Positions 18,905-28,877 are shown, counted from the first letter of the stretch. The stretch is DNA of 64,000 nucleotides from Rhizobium sp. R711 (GCF_002211365.1 NZ_LOKZ01000003.1:62001-126000), one strand, 5' to 3'. The notes: generated by a model from the letters alone, not told the origin. Program-made: numbers and translations.

Positions 18905-19096
18905 TCACTCTCCTTCCTCAGCCAGCTTCTCAATCGCGCCGCCGACTTCCTTGCCGATGCGCTTGGCCTTGCTGACGGTGTAGGGCTCCGGACGATCGAC
19001 GAGAGCGCCGCCGAGCGTCACCACATCAACGGCCACCGAGACCGGAAGCGTGACGGTATCAACCGCGAGGCTAATGAGCTTGCCGAACATATCCAT
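18905..19096 (-). CDS. Small phage-type protein
   Basis: 63 residues beginning MDMFGKLISLAVDTVTLPVS, with an apolar, Val-rich first half and a charged second half (PYTVSKAKRIGKEVGGAIEKLAEEGE). I recall the same TLPVS...VVTLGG and PYTVSKAKRI pattern in small proteins of rhizobial prophages; function unknown. First gene of a three-gene minus-strand set. Confidence 0.65.
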   Translation of the reverse strand: MDMFGKLISLAVDTVTLPVSVAVDVVTLGGALVDRPEPYTVSKAKRIGKEVGGAIEKLAEEGE

Positions 19097-19216
19097 ATCC
19101 TGAAATGAAAGCGCCCGCCTCAGGGCGAAATGTAGCCTGCGGAACGGAATCCCCGATTTCTCTTGCTATTCAGCGGCCAATGATAGCTAGGTCTGTTCTC
19201 ACGAGGAGACTACGCT

Positions 19217-19348
19217 ATGGCCAAGGGTCAGGTACGAAGCAACAAGGAAGCCAAGAAGCCCAAAAAGGACAAGGTCGCTCAAAAAAGCGCCGCGCCCACT
19301 CTAGGTTCTCAGGTCAAGGATAGCCAAAGCTCCCTGAAGAAGAAGTAA
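19217..19348 (+). CDS. 43-residue Lys-rich small protein
   Basis: MAKGQVRSNKEAKKPKKDKV, then a Ser/Gln-rich end with SSLKKK; about a third of the residues are Lys or Arg. GGAG lies 8-9 bases upstream. Proteins opening MAKGQ-RSN-KE are widespread as short hypotheticals in Rhizobiales. Very high charge suggests nucleic-acid contact, but this is only inference. It is followed after 24 bases by another small gene on the same strand. Confidence 0.7.
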   Translation: MAKGQVRSNKEAKKPKKDKVAQKSAAPTLGSQVKDSQSSLKKK

Positions 19349-19372
19349 GGTACATACAACCAGGAGACCGTA

Positions 19373-19552
19373 GTGTCATACCAAAGACCGCGACGCGGCA
19401 AAGCCGATCCGGGGTTCTCGGGGCGCGAACCATACCACGTTGCAACGTTTGCAAAGAAACACGGCATCGACGCGTCCGATGCAAAGCGCATCATAAACAC
19501 TCACGGCTCTGACCGTGATGCCTGTGACAAGGCCGCCAACCGACTGAAGTAG
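19373..19552 (+). CDS. Small DUF3606-like protein
   Basis: 59 residues from a GTG start with GGAG about 8 bases upstream. The part YHVATFAKKHGIDASDAKRI resembles the helix-turn-helix-like DUF3606 proteins of rhizobia. Probably one transcript with the Lys-rich gene before it. Function unknown. Confidence 0.6.
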   Translation: MSYQRPRRGKADPGFSGREPYHVATFAKKHGIDASDAKRIINTHGSDRDACDKAANRLK

Positions 19553-19717
19553 CTCGGAAGCCGAGGAACTATGCATTCCCCAGGCATATTTCTCCCGTCG
19601 TGCGGCTTAGCCTTTAGGGGGCCGCGTGGACCGGCGTCTCTGCGGTTGGCTTGTTGTTTCGTTACGCGGCCTGTCGCCGCTTTGCCCACCACCCGATCGC
19701 CCCCGCTACCTCGGATC

Positions 19718-19918
19718 TTAAAAGTCACATGAACCGCCGCCTTTGGGTGTGAAGCCATCTGCGCAGGCGGGGTTCGCAGGTTCATTTAGCGAGCGGGCCC
19801 CTGGCCCACCGGTGGTACATGACGAACTGATTGCGGCGAGCAAGAGTAATGCGAAAGCTGCGATTGGCTTGTGCAAGCGGATCACTTCGTTAGGAATTCC
19901 GTCGGAATAGTTCTGCAT
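19718..19918 (-). CDS. Putative small lipoprotein
   Basis: 66 residues from an ATG with AAGGGGG about 9 bases upstream. A hydrophobic stretch FALLLLAAISSSC looks like a lipoprotein signal, though -3 to -1 are all Ser, so the lipobox is weak. The mature part is short (about 35 residues) with two more Cys and a Gly-rich end. No family recognised. Confidence 0.45.
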   Translation of the reverse strand: MQNYSDGIPNEVIRLHKPIAAFALLLLAAISSSCTTGGPGARSLNEPANPACADGFTPKGGGSCDF

Positions 19919-20270
19919 ATGAAACATCCCCCTTAAGAATCCGCGCGCTCCGGCGCGCGAGTATCCATGACCAGTCGGTGAGTATTATGCATTAGAGCTT
20001 ACGAAAGCCTGCGTGCGGTTGAGTACGCAAGGCGAATATTCTACCACTGGTCGGGACATGCGTCGATCCTTAACCTCAAATACTTGGCTGAGAAAGCGAC
20101 GTTACCGTGTGGAATCCCGGCACTACATCCGCACCAAGGCGGGCTCAGGGCACACCCATTTAAAGGCGCATTTCTCCCCAAGCGGCGGCTGTGCGCCAAA
20201 TTAAGGGACCGGCAGAAGCACAGCGCTTAGCATGTGGATCGCAACGGCGTCCCGAATGGGTATAGAATAT
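19919..20270. other. Gene-free stretch in the island
   Basis: About 350 bases with no frame that has both a start signal and plausible composition. A 7-bp inverted repeat GTATAGA-ATA-TCTATAC (20260-20276) overlaps the stop of the NusG-like pseudogene; it could be an operator or a weak hairpin. Confidence 0.4.
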
Positions 20271-20983
20271 CTATACTGCTTCGCGATATTCATCAAGAGA
20301 TCCGTCGTCTTCGAGGCCGTCAAGCAACTCGATTATCCCCATAACATGCGCCTTGAGGCGTTCGTCCAGTTCTCCGATGCAGGCTTCCGCATAGTACCGA
20401 AGCGAAACGGTCCTGCTTCGACCCTTCGGCAATAATCTTCCAAGCTGGGTGTGGAGGTGCTTCCGCCGTTTGTGTCGCGCGTCTTCCACCAAAGTCGCCT
20501 TATTGAACCTGTAGGCTTGGTGGCTATCGAACCCAGCGAGCATCAGTCGCTGCAGATCCTCCTCGGAGAAGGCGACGGGGCCGCCGTCCCGGCTTAGAGA
20601 AACTATACCCCCACCCCGTCAACTTCCCTGACCGGATCGAAGCCGTCGCGCGGGTCGCGACGTACGAAGACATACCCGACGAGCAAAGGCATACGCCGCT
20701 CCACGAGCTTGCGGCTCCGATGCTTGCGCAACTCCTTCCAGAACGCCGGCATGTAGACGTCGATGTTCGCGTTCCGCAGGTTGCGCTCGATAATGCTCTC
20801 GCCGCGGCGGTCCTCTGGGCAACCTTCGATCGCCTTGGCCATGCGCTGATAACCGGGCTTGACGCGGATAGCTTCGTACGTGCCAGAGCAGGCCGCATGT
20901 TGCAATCCATGTTGCATGGATTCGCCGACAGCGCAGGGGAATGGCTGGAAATCAAGGGGACTGGCTGCAGCATCGCGCGACAT
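20271..20983 (-). pseudogene. NusG-like (KOW/NGN) phage antiterminator, frameshifted in a G-run
   Basis: The first frame ends early at 20603. Its middle has the NusG N-terminal pattern: YEAIRVKPGYQRMAKAI, RNANIDVYMPAFWKE, then PLLVGYVFVRRDPRDGF, as in NusG-type proteins of rhizobial phages. It breaks at GACGGGGTGGGGGTATAG. One base back, the frame goes on as GGIVSLSRDGGPVAFSEEDL through MLAGFDSHQAYRF to 20271. A lost G in the run explains it. The N-terminus is uncertain: the ATG at 20983 sits directly against the tRNA-Thr terminator T-run and has no ribosome site, and another ATG is at 20917. Confidence 0.68.
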
Positions 20984-20984
20984 G

Positions 20985-21011
20985 AAAAACCCGCCAACTA
21001 AGGGCGGGTTT
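20985..21011 (-). terminator. Terminator of tRNA-Thr
   Basis: A 9-bp stem AAACCCGCC/GGCGGGTTT (20987-20995 with 21003-21011) followed on minus by five T, 33 bases past the tRNA 3' end. Confidence 0.85.
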
Positions 21012-21044
21012 AGCATCAAATCACTGATTTCGTTCACAAATCTG

Positions 21045-21120
<76 letters not shown>

Positions 21121-21377
21121 GATGCGTGCCAAGTACCAGATTCTGACGTTCTGTAAAGCAGAAATCGGAACGACGTTGATTTCATTCGCGTGACTTTGGC
21201 CTTTGAGTCTGCGTCGCAAGGCCCCCAGGCCAATTTCGCTGCCGTTAGCTCGGAGCAGCCTGCCGCATGCTTGCCTGCAGCGCGTCGCCAGGGCGGCGTC
21301 CCTTCGGCTTCTGACCGCGACATGCTTGTGATGCTCAGCGGGGGCGACCGTTGGTTCCCTCAATGACAGCAAGAGAT

Positions 21378-21533
21378 CTACTGGTTGGGCGCCGGAATGG
21401 GGCGTTCCGGGGCGGGTGCCAGCGGAGCCGGTTCGTGCGTTGGCTGCGACTTGTCGATCCAGGCAATGCTGAGAATGATGGCTACGAATACACCGATGAA
21501 GACAGTGCCGACAATGAGGGAGCGGATAGCCAT
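21378..21533 (-). CDS. 51-residue single-helix membrane protein
   Basis: MAIRSLIVGTVFIGVFVAII begins a protein with one N-terminal membrane helix and a Pro-rich tail (PAPLAPAPERPIPAPNQ). AGGAGG lies 12 bases before the ATG at 21533. It lies between rlmB and tRNA-Thr on the same strand. The strong ribosome site and clean composition favour a real gene; function unknown. Confidence 0.65.
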   Translation of the reverse strand: MAIRSLIVGTVFIGVFVAIILSIAWIDKSQPTHEPAPLAPAPERPIPAPNQ

Positions 21534-21746
21534 ATGGGATACGTTCCTCCTGTTCCAGTTCGGGCAATATAAAGAACCGTAGGGTCAAAACCGTGGCGAG
21601 CCCAGTCTTTCTAACGGACGGCCGTGGTGTGACAGTGGGTTGCTATCTGTTTTGTCCGCCTGCGAGCAAGCTGACGAAAAGCGCCACGGATCGAAGGATC
21701 GAACGGATCATGGCATTTCGTATGGCCGTGATCCATCCTACTCCTA

Positions 21747-22637
21747 TCAGACTTTCAGATGCAGCCTCGCCGCATAGAGTGCGATCGCCGCAGCGTTGGA
21801 GACATTGAGCGACTTGATCGCGCCCGGCATGTCCAGTCTCGCAAGTGCGCCGACGGTTTCGCGCGTCTTCTGCCGCAGCCCCTTGCCCTCGGAGCCTAGC
21901 ACCAGTGCTACCTTATCACCTGACAACGTGCCCTCGAGCGGAGCCGGGCCTTCCGAATCAAGGCCGATCGTGAAGAAGCCGAGCTTGTGCAGTTCTCCGA
22001 GCGCGTCGGCAAGGTTGGTGATCTGGATATAGGGGATCAGCTCCAGTGCGCCGGAAGCCGCTTTCGCCAGGACGCCTGATTCGGTCGGGCTGTGACGTTG
22101 CGTGGTAATGACCGCGCCTGCATTGAAGGCCACGGCGGAACGCATGATGGCGCCGACATTGTGCGGATCGGTCACCTGGTCGAGCACGAGAAGCAACTGG
22201 CTGTTCTTCAGCGCTTCCAGCCGGCGAACGGGCAGGGGCCGTGTTTCCAGCATGACGCCTTGGTGGATCGCATCGGGGCCGAGGATCTTGTCGATATCGT
22301 GCGGAGCGACGACTTCGACCGGAATGCGAAGTGAATCGGCATCGATCTCGAGGCGGGCGAGCGCGTTCTGTGTCACCGACAACTTGACGTTTCGGCGATC
22401 CTTGTTGTCGAGCGCGGCGCGAACCGTATGCAGGCCGTAGAGATAGACCTGTTCGGGCGCGAGTGTCGGAGGCTTCCAGTCCTCGGCGCCGCGCCGGCGC
22501 TTCTGCGGTGGCGGTGTCGGAATCTCGCCGCGTTCCCGCTTGCTGTCGCGATGCGCGCGGCGCAGGGTTGCGTAATGTGTGTCCTTGGCGGACTTGTCGT
22601 TGGTGGGCTTGCCACCGCTTTTGTTGTCTTTGCTCAT
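21747..22637 (-). CDS. rlmB: 23S rRNA (guanosine-2251-2'-O)-methyltransferase
   Basis: A 296-residue TrmH/SpoU-type (SPOUT) methyltransferase. After a long basic N-terminal extension (about 55 residues rich in Lys/Arg/Ser) come the substrate-binding domain (VYLYGLHTVRAAL) and the knotted catalytic domain with DQVTDPHNVGAIMRSA, VLGSEGKGL and IKSLNVSNAAAIALY. It modifies the ribosomal P-loop region. The annotation of the exact G is by family. Confidence 0.92.
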   Translation of the reverse strand: MSKDNKSGGKPTNDKSAKDTHYATLRRAHRDSKRERGEIPTPPPQKRRRGAEDWKPPTLAPEQVYLYGLHTVRAALDNKDRRNVKLSVTQNALARLEIDADSLRIPVEVVAPHDIDKILGPDAIHQGVMLETRPLPVRRLEALKNSQLLLVLDQVTDPHNVGAIMRSAVAFNAGAVITTQRHSPTESGVLAKAASGALELIPYIQITNLADALGELHKLGFFTIGLDSEGPAPLEGTLSGDKVALVLGSEGKGLRQKTRETVGALARLDMPGAIKSLNVSNAAAIALYAARLHLKV

Positions 22638-22843
22638 GCGGCTTTATAGCGAGGGCACTTCTTTCCGCATAGGATTTCTTTCAGGAGCCCGGCTTTCCGC
22701 GGTCGATGAAATTTTTCACATTTTTTCCATCGTCATCGTGTTGACATGCGGAAATCGTCCGGTCATATACGCGGCGCAGACCGAGGGGCGGCAACGCTTC
22801 GAAAGTCTGACGAGCTTGGTCTCACGATCCGGACGAAAAGACT

Positions 22844-22928
22844 GGAGAGATGCCCGAGTGGTTAAAGGGGACGGACTGTAAATCCGTTGGCTCAGCCTAC
22901 GTTGGTTCAAATCCAACTCTCTCCACCA
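22844..22928 (+). tRNA. tRNA-Tyr (anticodon GTA)
   Basis: 85 bases with encoded CCA, a class II tRNA with a long variable arm. The anticodon arm is CGGACTGTAAATCCG and the acceptor pairs GGAGAGA/TCTCTCC. Confidence 0.95.
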
Positions 22929-22954
22929 TTCGTCATTGGATCGGATACCACCCC

Positions 22955-23028
22955 GCGGGTATAGCTCAATGGTAGAGCAGCAGCCTTCCAAGCTGAATAC
23001 GCGGGTTCGATTCCCGCTACCCGCTCCA
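22955..23028 (+). tRNA. tRNA-Gly (anticodon TCC)
   Basis: 74 bases with encoded CCA; acceptor GCGGGTA/TACCCGC, anticodon arm CAGCCTTCCAAGCTG. It lies 26 bases after tRNA-Tyr and is probably cotranscribed with it, upstream of tuf. Confidence 0.95.
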
Positions 23029-23073
23029 AATCCTCCATAATTTAATTTTCCGTGCGCACGCGCGCCTGCACTT

Positions 23074-23583
23074 CTATCCCCACAAAAGCACGAAAGGCGA
23101 TGCCAGCGCGATGATGCCGGCGATCGTCCATCGCCTCTGTCCCTGGGCGCTGAGGTCTTCCCTTGAAAGCCACATACGAACGGCGATGAACCCGATCGCA
23201 ATCAATGCGCTGTAGATCACGGCGCGCAGCAGGATCGACCAGCCGCCGCCGAAGAGACCGATGGCGATCCCGAAACCGGTGAGCGCGCCGAGAATGCCGT
23301 ATCCGACGTCGAACATCAGCATTGTCGTGGTCGAAAGCGGCGTCAGCATCTTCGGAAATGCGATCGCGAAGGCCGCCGTAAGCAGCCATATCGCGACGAT
23401 CGCCTGCAGCGTCGAGGAACTGACAATCGAGGTCGCCAGAGCCGGAAGCCGCTCAGGCGAGGAGAGGCGTACAATCTGCGCGACCCAGTCGATCGCCGCG
23501 GCAAGAATCCACAATATGAAAGCGCAGGCGGCAAAGATGAGAAAGTTGCCTGCTGATCGTTTTGCAATTTCCTTTGGTTCCAT
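23074..23583 (-). CDS. Hypothetical four-helix membrane protein
   Basis: 169 residues with four to five hydrophobic segments (about residues 13-38, 55-80, 85-110, 118-138 and 150-168) and GGAGA before the ATG. No motif known to me. It lies opposite to the tRNA-tuf transcription unit, between tRNA-Gly and tuf copy 1. Confidence 0.7.
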   Translation of the reverse strand: MEPKEIAKRSAGNFLIFAACAFILWILAAAIDWVAQIVRLSSPERLPALATSIVSSSTLQAIVAIWLLTAAFAIAFPKMLTPLSTTTMLMFDVGYGILGALTGFGIAIGLFGGGWSILLRAVIYSALIAIGFIAVRMWLSREDLSAQGQRRWTIAGIIALASPFVLLWG

Positions 23584-23848
23584 TGCGTTGTCTCCAGACG
23601 GTACTTCCCATTGAGAGCAGCAAATGAAGTAGTATCATATCCTTGACTTGGGCGCGCGCGTTCTTCGGGTTATATCTTCGCTGCCATCTGCAGTGGATAT
23701 TGCTGATCGGGCGCTTCCTTCCCATATGCGTCCGCAGGCTAGGAATACGGTCCGCAATTAGGTCTTGCGCAATCTCCTCGAAAGCCTTAAACGGCGGCAC
23801 TAAACCGGTTCGCCGGGGTCATCCATTTCGTTCACAGGAAGCATTCAA

Positions 23849-25030
<1,182 letters not shown>

Positions 25031-25049
25031 GATTATCCGGATTTAAGAG

Positions 25050-25076
25050 GCCCCGCTGGAAACAGCGGGGCTTTTT
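25050..25076 (+). terminator. Terminator after tuf copy 1
   Basis: Stem GCCCCGCTG/CAGCGGGGC (25050-25058 with 25063-25071, GAAA loop; the first pair is G-C) followed by TTTTT. Confidence 0.9.
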
Positions 25077-25189
25077 CTCTTTGCGCTCTCCGGAAATGAT
25101 GTCGCCACTGGTGGCCGTTCTACTTCAGCGATGGCCTTGCGCTGGATTGCAAAGGCTTTATCTATCCCTCCGATTTCGTATGGGAGGAC

Positions 25190-26086
25190 ATGATGAAAAA
25201 GCGCATTCTCTTCACGGGTGGCTCGGGCAAGGCGGGGCGTCATGCAGTGCCATGGCTGGTCAATGCCGGCTATGAGGTTCACAACGTCGATCTGGTCCCT
25301 TTTGATAGTCCCGGCGTAACCAATCTAATCGCCGATATCACGGACAGCGGCCAGATATTCAATGCGCTTTCAATGCATCGGGACTTTCCTGATCTCGATG
25401 CGGGGAGGGGCGTTCAGCCCTTCGACGCCGTGGTGCATTTCGCGGCGATCCCGCGCATCCTCATCAAGCCCGACAACGAGACCTTCCGCATCAACACGAT
25501 GGGCACCTACAATGTCATCGAGGCGGCGGTGAAGCTCGGCATCCGCAAGATCATCGTCGCTTCCAGCGAGACGACCTACGGCGTCTGCTTTGCCGAAGGC
25601 CATCGCGACTTCCACCAGTTTCCCTTGGAGGAGGATTACGACGTCAACCCAATGGATTCCTACGGTCTCTCCAAGGTGGTGAATGAGAAGACGGCCCGCG
25701 CCTTTGCCGAGCGCTCCGGCTTCGACATCTACGCGCTGCGCATAGGCAACGTTATCGAGCCGCACGAGTACGAACGGTTCCCGACCTACTTCGCCAATCC
25801 GGAAATGCGCAAGCGAATCGCCTGGAGCTATATCGACGCCCGCGACCTGGGGCAGATCTGCCATCTCTGCATCGAGAAGGATGGGCTTGGCTATCAGGTG
25901 TTCAATGCGGCGAACGACACCGTCTCGGCCAATACGCCTTCGAAGGAACTCGCCAAGCGATTCTATCCGAACGTGCCGTTCACGCGCGAGATCGGCGAAT
26001 ATGAAGGCCTGCTCTCCAACCGGAAGATCCGCGAAGTGCTGGGCTTCAAGGAAGAGCACGACTGGCGCAAATACGTGAAGGTCTGA
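25190..26086 (+). CDS. NAD-dependent epimerase/dehydratase (SDR family)
   Basis: 298 residues of the extended SDR type. The nucleotide loop TGGSGKAGR is at the N-terminus, the active-site YGLSK (Tyr-x-x-x-Lys) in the middle, and an Asn-rich AANDT region follows, as in sugar-nucleotide epimerases. GGAGG lies close to the ATG at 25190; the ATG one codon on is equally possible. Substrate cannot be told. It stands alone between the tuf terminator and tRNA-Trp. Confidence 0.85.
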   Translation: MMKKRILFTGGSGKAGRHAVPWLVNAGYEVHNVDLVPFDSPGVTNLIADITDSGQIFNALSMHRDFPDLDAGRGVQPFDAVVHFAAIPRILIKPDNETFRINTMGTYNVIEAAVKLGIRKIIVASSETTYGVCFAEGHRDFHQFPLEEDYDVNPMDSYGLSKVVNEKTARAFAERSGFDIYALRIGNVIEPHEYERFPTYFANPEMRKRIAWSYIDARDLGQICHLCIEKDGLGYQVFNAANDTVSANTPSKELAKRFYPNVPFTREIGEYEGLLSNRKIREVLGFKEEHDWRKYVKV

Positions 26087-26145
26087 TCGCAAGCCTTGCC
26101 GGTGATACAGGATTGGAAAAATCAAAAAACGCACTTGCCAATCCC

Positions 26146-26169
26146 GCGCTCCCGCCTTAAAGGGAGCGC
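26146..26169. repeat. Hairpin between epimerase gene and tRNA-Trp
   Basis: Perfect 8-bp stem GCGCTCCC/GGGAGCGC with an 8-base loop and no T-run; could be a Rho-linked or processing hairpin. Confidence 0.5.
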
Positions 26170-26226
26170 CATGCTTGCAGTTGCGCTTCGCGGCCGGTCG
26201 GCCAAGAAGCTGAATGTAAAGCGTAA

Positions 26227-26302
26227 AGGGGTATAGCTCAGCTGGTAGAGCGGCGGTCTCCAAAACCGCAGGTCGGGGGTTCGAGCCCCTCTGCCCCTGC
26301 CA
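26227..26302 (+). tRNA. tRNA-Trp (anticodon CCA)
   Basis: 76 bases with encoded CCA; anticodon arm GCGGTCTCCAAAACCGC, T arm GGGTTCGAGCCC. It directly precedes secE, the usual alphaproteobacterial order. Confidence 0.96.
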
Positions 26303-26491
26303 TCTTTCTTGACCGAGTAGCGCGGATATCTCGCGGCGGTTCGGACGGAAAGGCGACGTATGGCTAAGTTCGTTAAACTTCGGTTTCCCTCTTGTGTAAT
26401 TGGGAATCGGTGTTTATGTAGGGTTCAACAGACACGCGGTGCGTGGGGCTGATATGTTCGGCTTTACGCGCCGTAATTGCGTGGGCAGTCG

Positions 26492-26692
26492 ATGGCATCC
26501 AAATCCAATCCGATTACGTTTCTGCAGCAGGTTCGCTCCGAGACGTCGAAAGTTACCTGGCCGTCGCGCCGCGAGACGATGATCTCGACGGTCATGGTGC
26601 TTGTAATGGTGATCTTTGCCGCGCTGTTCTTTTTTGCCGCTGACCAGCTGATTGGCTGGCTGTTGAGCTTCGTGCTTAACGTCGGCAACTGA
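26492..26692 (+). CDS. secE: Preprotein translocase subunit SecE
   Basis: A 66-residue single-spanning subunit that clamps SecY. The conserved SETSKVTWPSRRET amphipathic segment precedes one C-terminal membrane helix. I chose ATG 26492 (MASKSNP); the TTG five codons upstream is less likely. It is followed after 17 bases by nusG, so secE and nusG form one unit. Confidence 0.95.
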   Translation: MASKSNPITFLQQVRSETSKVTWPSRRETMISTVMVLVMVIFAALFFFAADQLIGWLLSFVLNVGN

Positions 26693-26709
26693 TCGGGTGG
26701 AGTAGTAAC

Positions 26710-27240
26710 ATGGCGGCACGTTGGTACATCGTCCACGCGTATTCGAATTTTGAGAAGAAGGTCGCGGAAGACATCGAGAACAAGGCTCGACAGAAGGGTC
26801 TCGAGCATCTGTTCGAAAAAATTCTCGTTCCGACTGAAAAGGTGGTCGAGGTGCGTCGCGGCCGCAAGGTCGATTCCGAGCGCAAGTTCTTCCCAGGTTA
26901 CGTTCTCGTTCGGGCCAACCTCACGGATGAGGCCTACCACCTGATCAAGAACACGCCGAAGGTCACTGGTTTCCTCGGCTCTGACAACAAGCCCGTTCCG
27001 ATTCCGGACTATGAGGCCGAGCGTATTCTCGGTCAGGTTCAGGAAGGTGTCGAGCGGCCGAAGGCGTCCGTTACCTTCGAGATCGGCGAGCAGGTCCGCG
27101 TTTCCGATGGTCCGTTCGCTTCCTTCAACGGCACGGTTCAGGATGTGGACGAAGAGCGTTCGCGCCTGAAGGTGGAGGTGTCGATCTTCGGCCGCGCTAC
27201 GCCGGTCGAGCTGGAATACGCTCAGGTCGAGAAGGTCTGA
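26710..27240 (+). CDS. nusG: Transcription elongation/antitermination factor NusG
   Basis: 176 residues. The NGN domain (WYIVHAYSNFEKKVAEDIE to about residue 115) binds RNA polymerase; the C-terminal KOW domain (VRVSDGPFASFNGTV) contacts Rho or ribosomal S10. Full length and undamaged, unlike the NusG-like pseudogene at 20271-20983. GGTGGAG precedes the ATG. Confidence 0.97.
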   Translation: MAARWYIVHAYSNFEKKVAEDIENKARQKGLEHLFEKILVPTEKVVEVRRGRKVDSERKFFPGYVLVRANLTDEAYHLIKNTPKVTGFLGSDNKPVPIPDYEAERILGQVQEGVERPKASVTFEIGEQVRVSDGPFASFNGTVQDVDEERSRLKVEVSIFGRATPVELEYAQVEKV

Positions 27241-27413
27241 GTTCGGAAGTCGGTCGATTACAGACTTGCTTCCTTGCGGCGCAAGCCGCAAAGCGCGTGG
27301 AAGGTGAGGGCACCTTAGCCGGGTCCTAAAATCCGAACCACGCAACCGCAGCCGCCGGAGCGATCCGGCATTTATTGGCCGGGCAACCGGTCGTCAGTGA
27401 AAGGCAGAGAGAT

Positions 27414-27845
27414 ATGGCTAAGAAGGTTGCAGGCCAGCTCAAGCTTCAGGTCAAGGCAGGATCGGCAAACCCGTCCCCACCAATCGGCCCGGCGCTTGGT
27501 CAGCGTGGCATTAACATCATGGAATTCTGCAAGGCGTTCAACGCCGCTACGCAGGAAATGGAAAAGGGTATGCCGATCCCGGTCGTCATCACCTATTATC
27601 AGGACAAGTCCTTCACCTTCGCGATGAAGCAGCCGCCGGTAAGCTACTGGCTGAAGAAGGAAGCGAAGATCACGTCCGGTTCGAAGACGCCTGGCAAGGG
27701 CGCCGTCGCCGGCAAGCTCACCAAGGCTCAGATCAAGTCGATCGCAGAAGCCAAGATGAAGGATCTGAACGCAGCGGATATCGAAGGTGCAATGGCGATG
27801 ATCGAGGGCTCTGCCCGCGCCATGGGCCTGGAAGTGGTAGGATAA
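27414..27845 (+). CDS. rplK: 50S ribosomal protein L11
   Basis: 143 residues; base of the GTPase-associated stalk on 23S rRNA. The proline-rich [20 protein letters not shown] block of the thiopeptide-binding N-terminal domain is intact. The start is ATG 27414 (MAKKVAGQ); a longer in-frame start is rejected. Four bases separate it from rplA. Confidence 0.98.
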   Translation: MAKKVAGQLKLQVKAGSANPSPPIGPALGQRGINIMEFCKAFNAATQEMEKGMPIPVVITYYQDKSFTFAMKQPPVSYWLKKEAKITSGSKTPGKGAVAGKLTKAQIKSIAEAKMKDLNAADIEGAMAMIEGSARAMGLEVVG

Positions 27846-27849
27846 GACC

Positions 27850-28548
27850 ATGGCTGGCAAGCGCACCAAGAAGATCAACGAAGGTGTTGATCCCACAAAG
27901 CTCTACGCTCTGAACCTTGCTATCGGCATGGTCAAGGAACGTGCCGTCGCGAAGTTCGATGAAACCATCGAAGTCGCCATGAACCTCGGCGTCGATCCGC
28001 GTCACGCAGACCAGATGGTCCGCGGCGTTGTCAACCTGCCGAACGGCACCGGCCGCGACGTTCGCGTTGCTGTCTTCGCTCGTGGCGCCAAGGCTGATGA
28101 AGCCAAGGCAGCTGGCGCAGATATCGTCGGCGCTGAAGAGCTCGTCGAAATCGTCCAGGGCGGCAAGATCGATTTCGATCGTTGCATCGCGACCCCGGAC
28201 ATGATGCCGCTCGTCGGCCGCCTCGGTAAGGTTCTCGGCCCGCGTGGCATGATGCCGAACCCGAAGGTTGGTACGGTTACGATGGACGTTGTTGGTGCCG
28301 TCAAGGCATCCAAGGGCGGCGCTGTCGAGTTCCGCGTCGAAAAGGCTGGTATCGTTCACGCTGGCGTTGGCAAGGCATCCTTCGATGCAAAGGCTCTGGA
28401 AGAAAATATCCGTGCCTTCGCTGATGCCGTCATCAAGGCGAAGCCGGCTGGCGCGAAGGGCAACTACGTCAAGCGCGTAGCGATCTCTTCGACCATGGGT
28501 CCGGGCGTCAAGATCGACCCGTCGTCCGTTACGGCTCCGGCCGCTTAA
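27850..28548 (+). CDS. rplA: 50S ribosomal protein L1
   Basis: 232 residues, the L1 stalk protein that helps E-site tRNA leave; in many bacteria it also represses its own rplK-rplA mRNA. The [19 protein letters not shown] signature is present. It is followed by the long rplJ leader. Confidence 0.98.
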   Translation: MAGKRTKKINEGVDPTKLYALNLAIGMVKERAVAKFDETIEVAMNLGVDPRHADQMVRGVVNLPNGTGRDVRVAVFARGAKADEAKAAGADIVGAEELVEIVQGGKIDFDRCIATPDMMPLVGRLGKVLGPRGMMPNPKVGTVTMDVVGAVKASKGGAVEFRVEKAGIVHAGVGKASFDAKALEENIRAFADAVIKAKPAGAKGNYVKRVAISSTMGPGVKIDPSSVTAPAA

Positions 28549-28877
28549 CGAATTCGCCGGGCTTCGGCCCGGTTTAAAGAATTCCGGCCTCGAAAGGGGC
28601 CGGAATATTCCGGAGAAATCCGGAATCCTGTCCGAGATTGCAGGTGGTTTTCCCTTAATCACTTGGCCTGCATGAGACGGGTAAGACCCGAATTGCATGA
28701 AGTTCTACTTCTAGGAATTTGGTTCGAGCCTTGGATGCCTTGTGCCTTCGGCCTTTCTGGCGCGAAGCGCGAGGGGACAGGATCCTCAAGCGTCGCTTGG
28801 GATCTCTTTTGATCCCAGGAGGCAAAAGGCAACCCGGTGGGGCCCGTCAAAAAGGTCCTGCCAACTGGAGATAGGCA
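28549..28877 (+). promoter_or_regulatory. rplJ leader with hairpins (L10-binding region, presumed)
   Basis: 329 bases between rplA and rplJ. Two hairpins follow rplA: GCCGGGC-TTCG-GCCCGGT (28556-28573) and ATTCCGGCC/GGCCGGAAT (28581-28606). A third, TGGGATC/GATCCCA (28798-28817), lies nearer rplJ. None has a T-run. In other bacteria this interval holds the L10-L7/L12 autoregulatory site, so the same is presumed here. Confidence 0.6.

Noticed and set aside
20260..20276. GTATAGA-ATA-TCTATAC as terminator of the NusG-like gene
   Set aside because: The stem is AT-rich, only 7 bp, and no T-run follows on minus; noted only as a palindrome.
23642..23675. TTGACT ... TATATC as tuf copy 1 promoter
   Set aside because: The boxes are about 22 bases apart, too far for a sigma-70 promoter.
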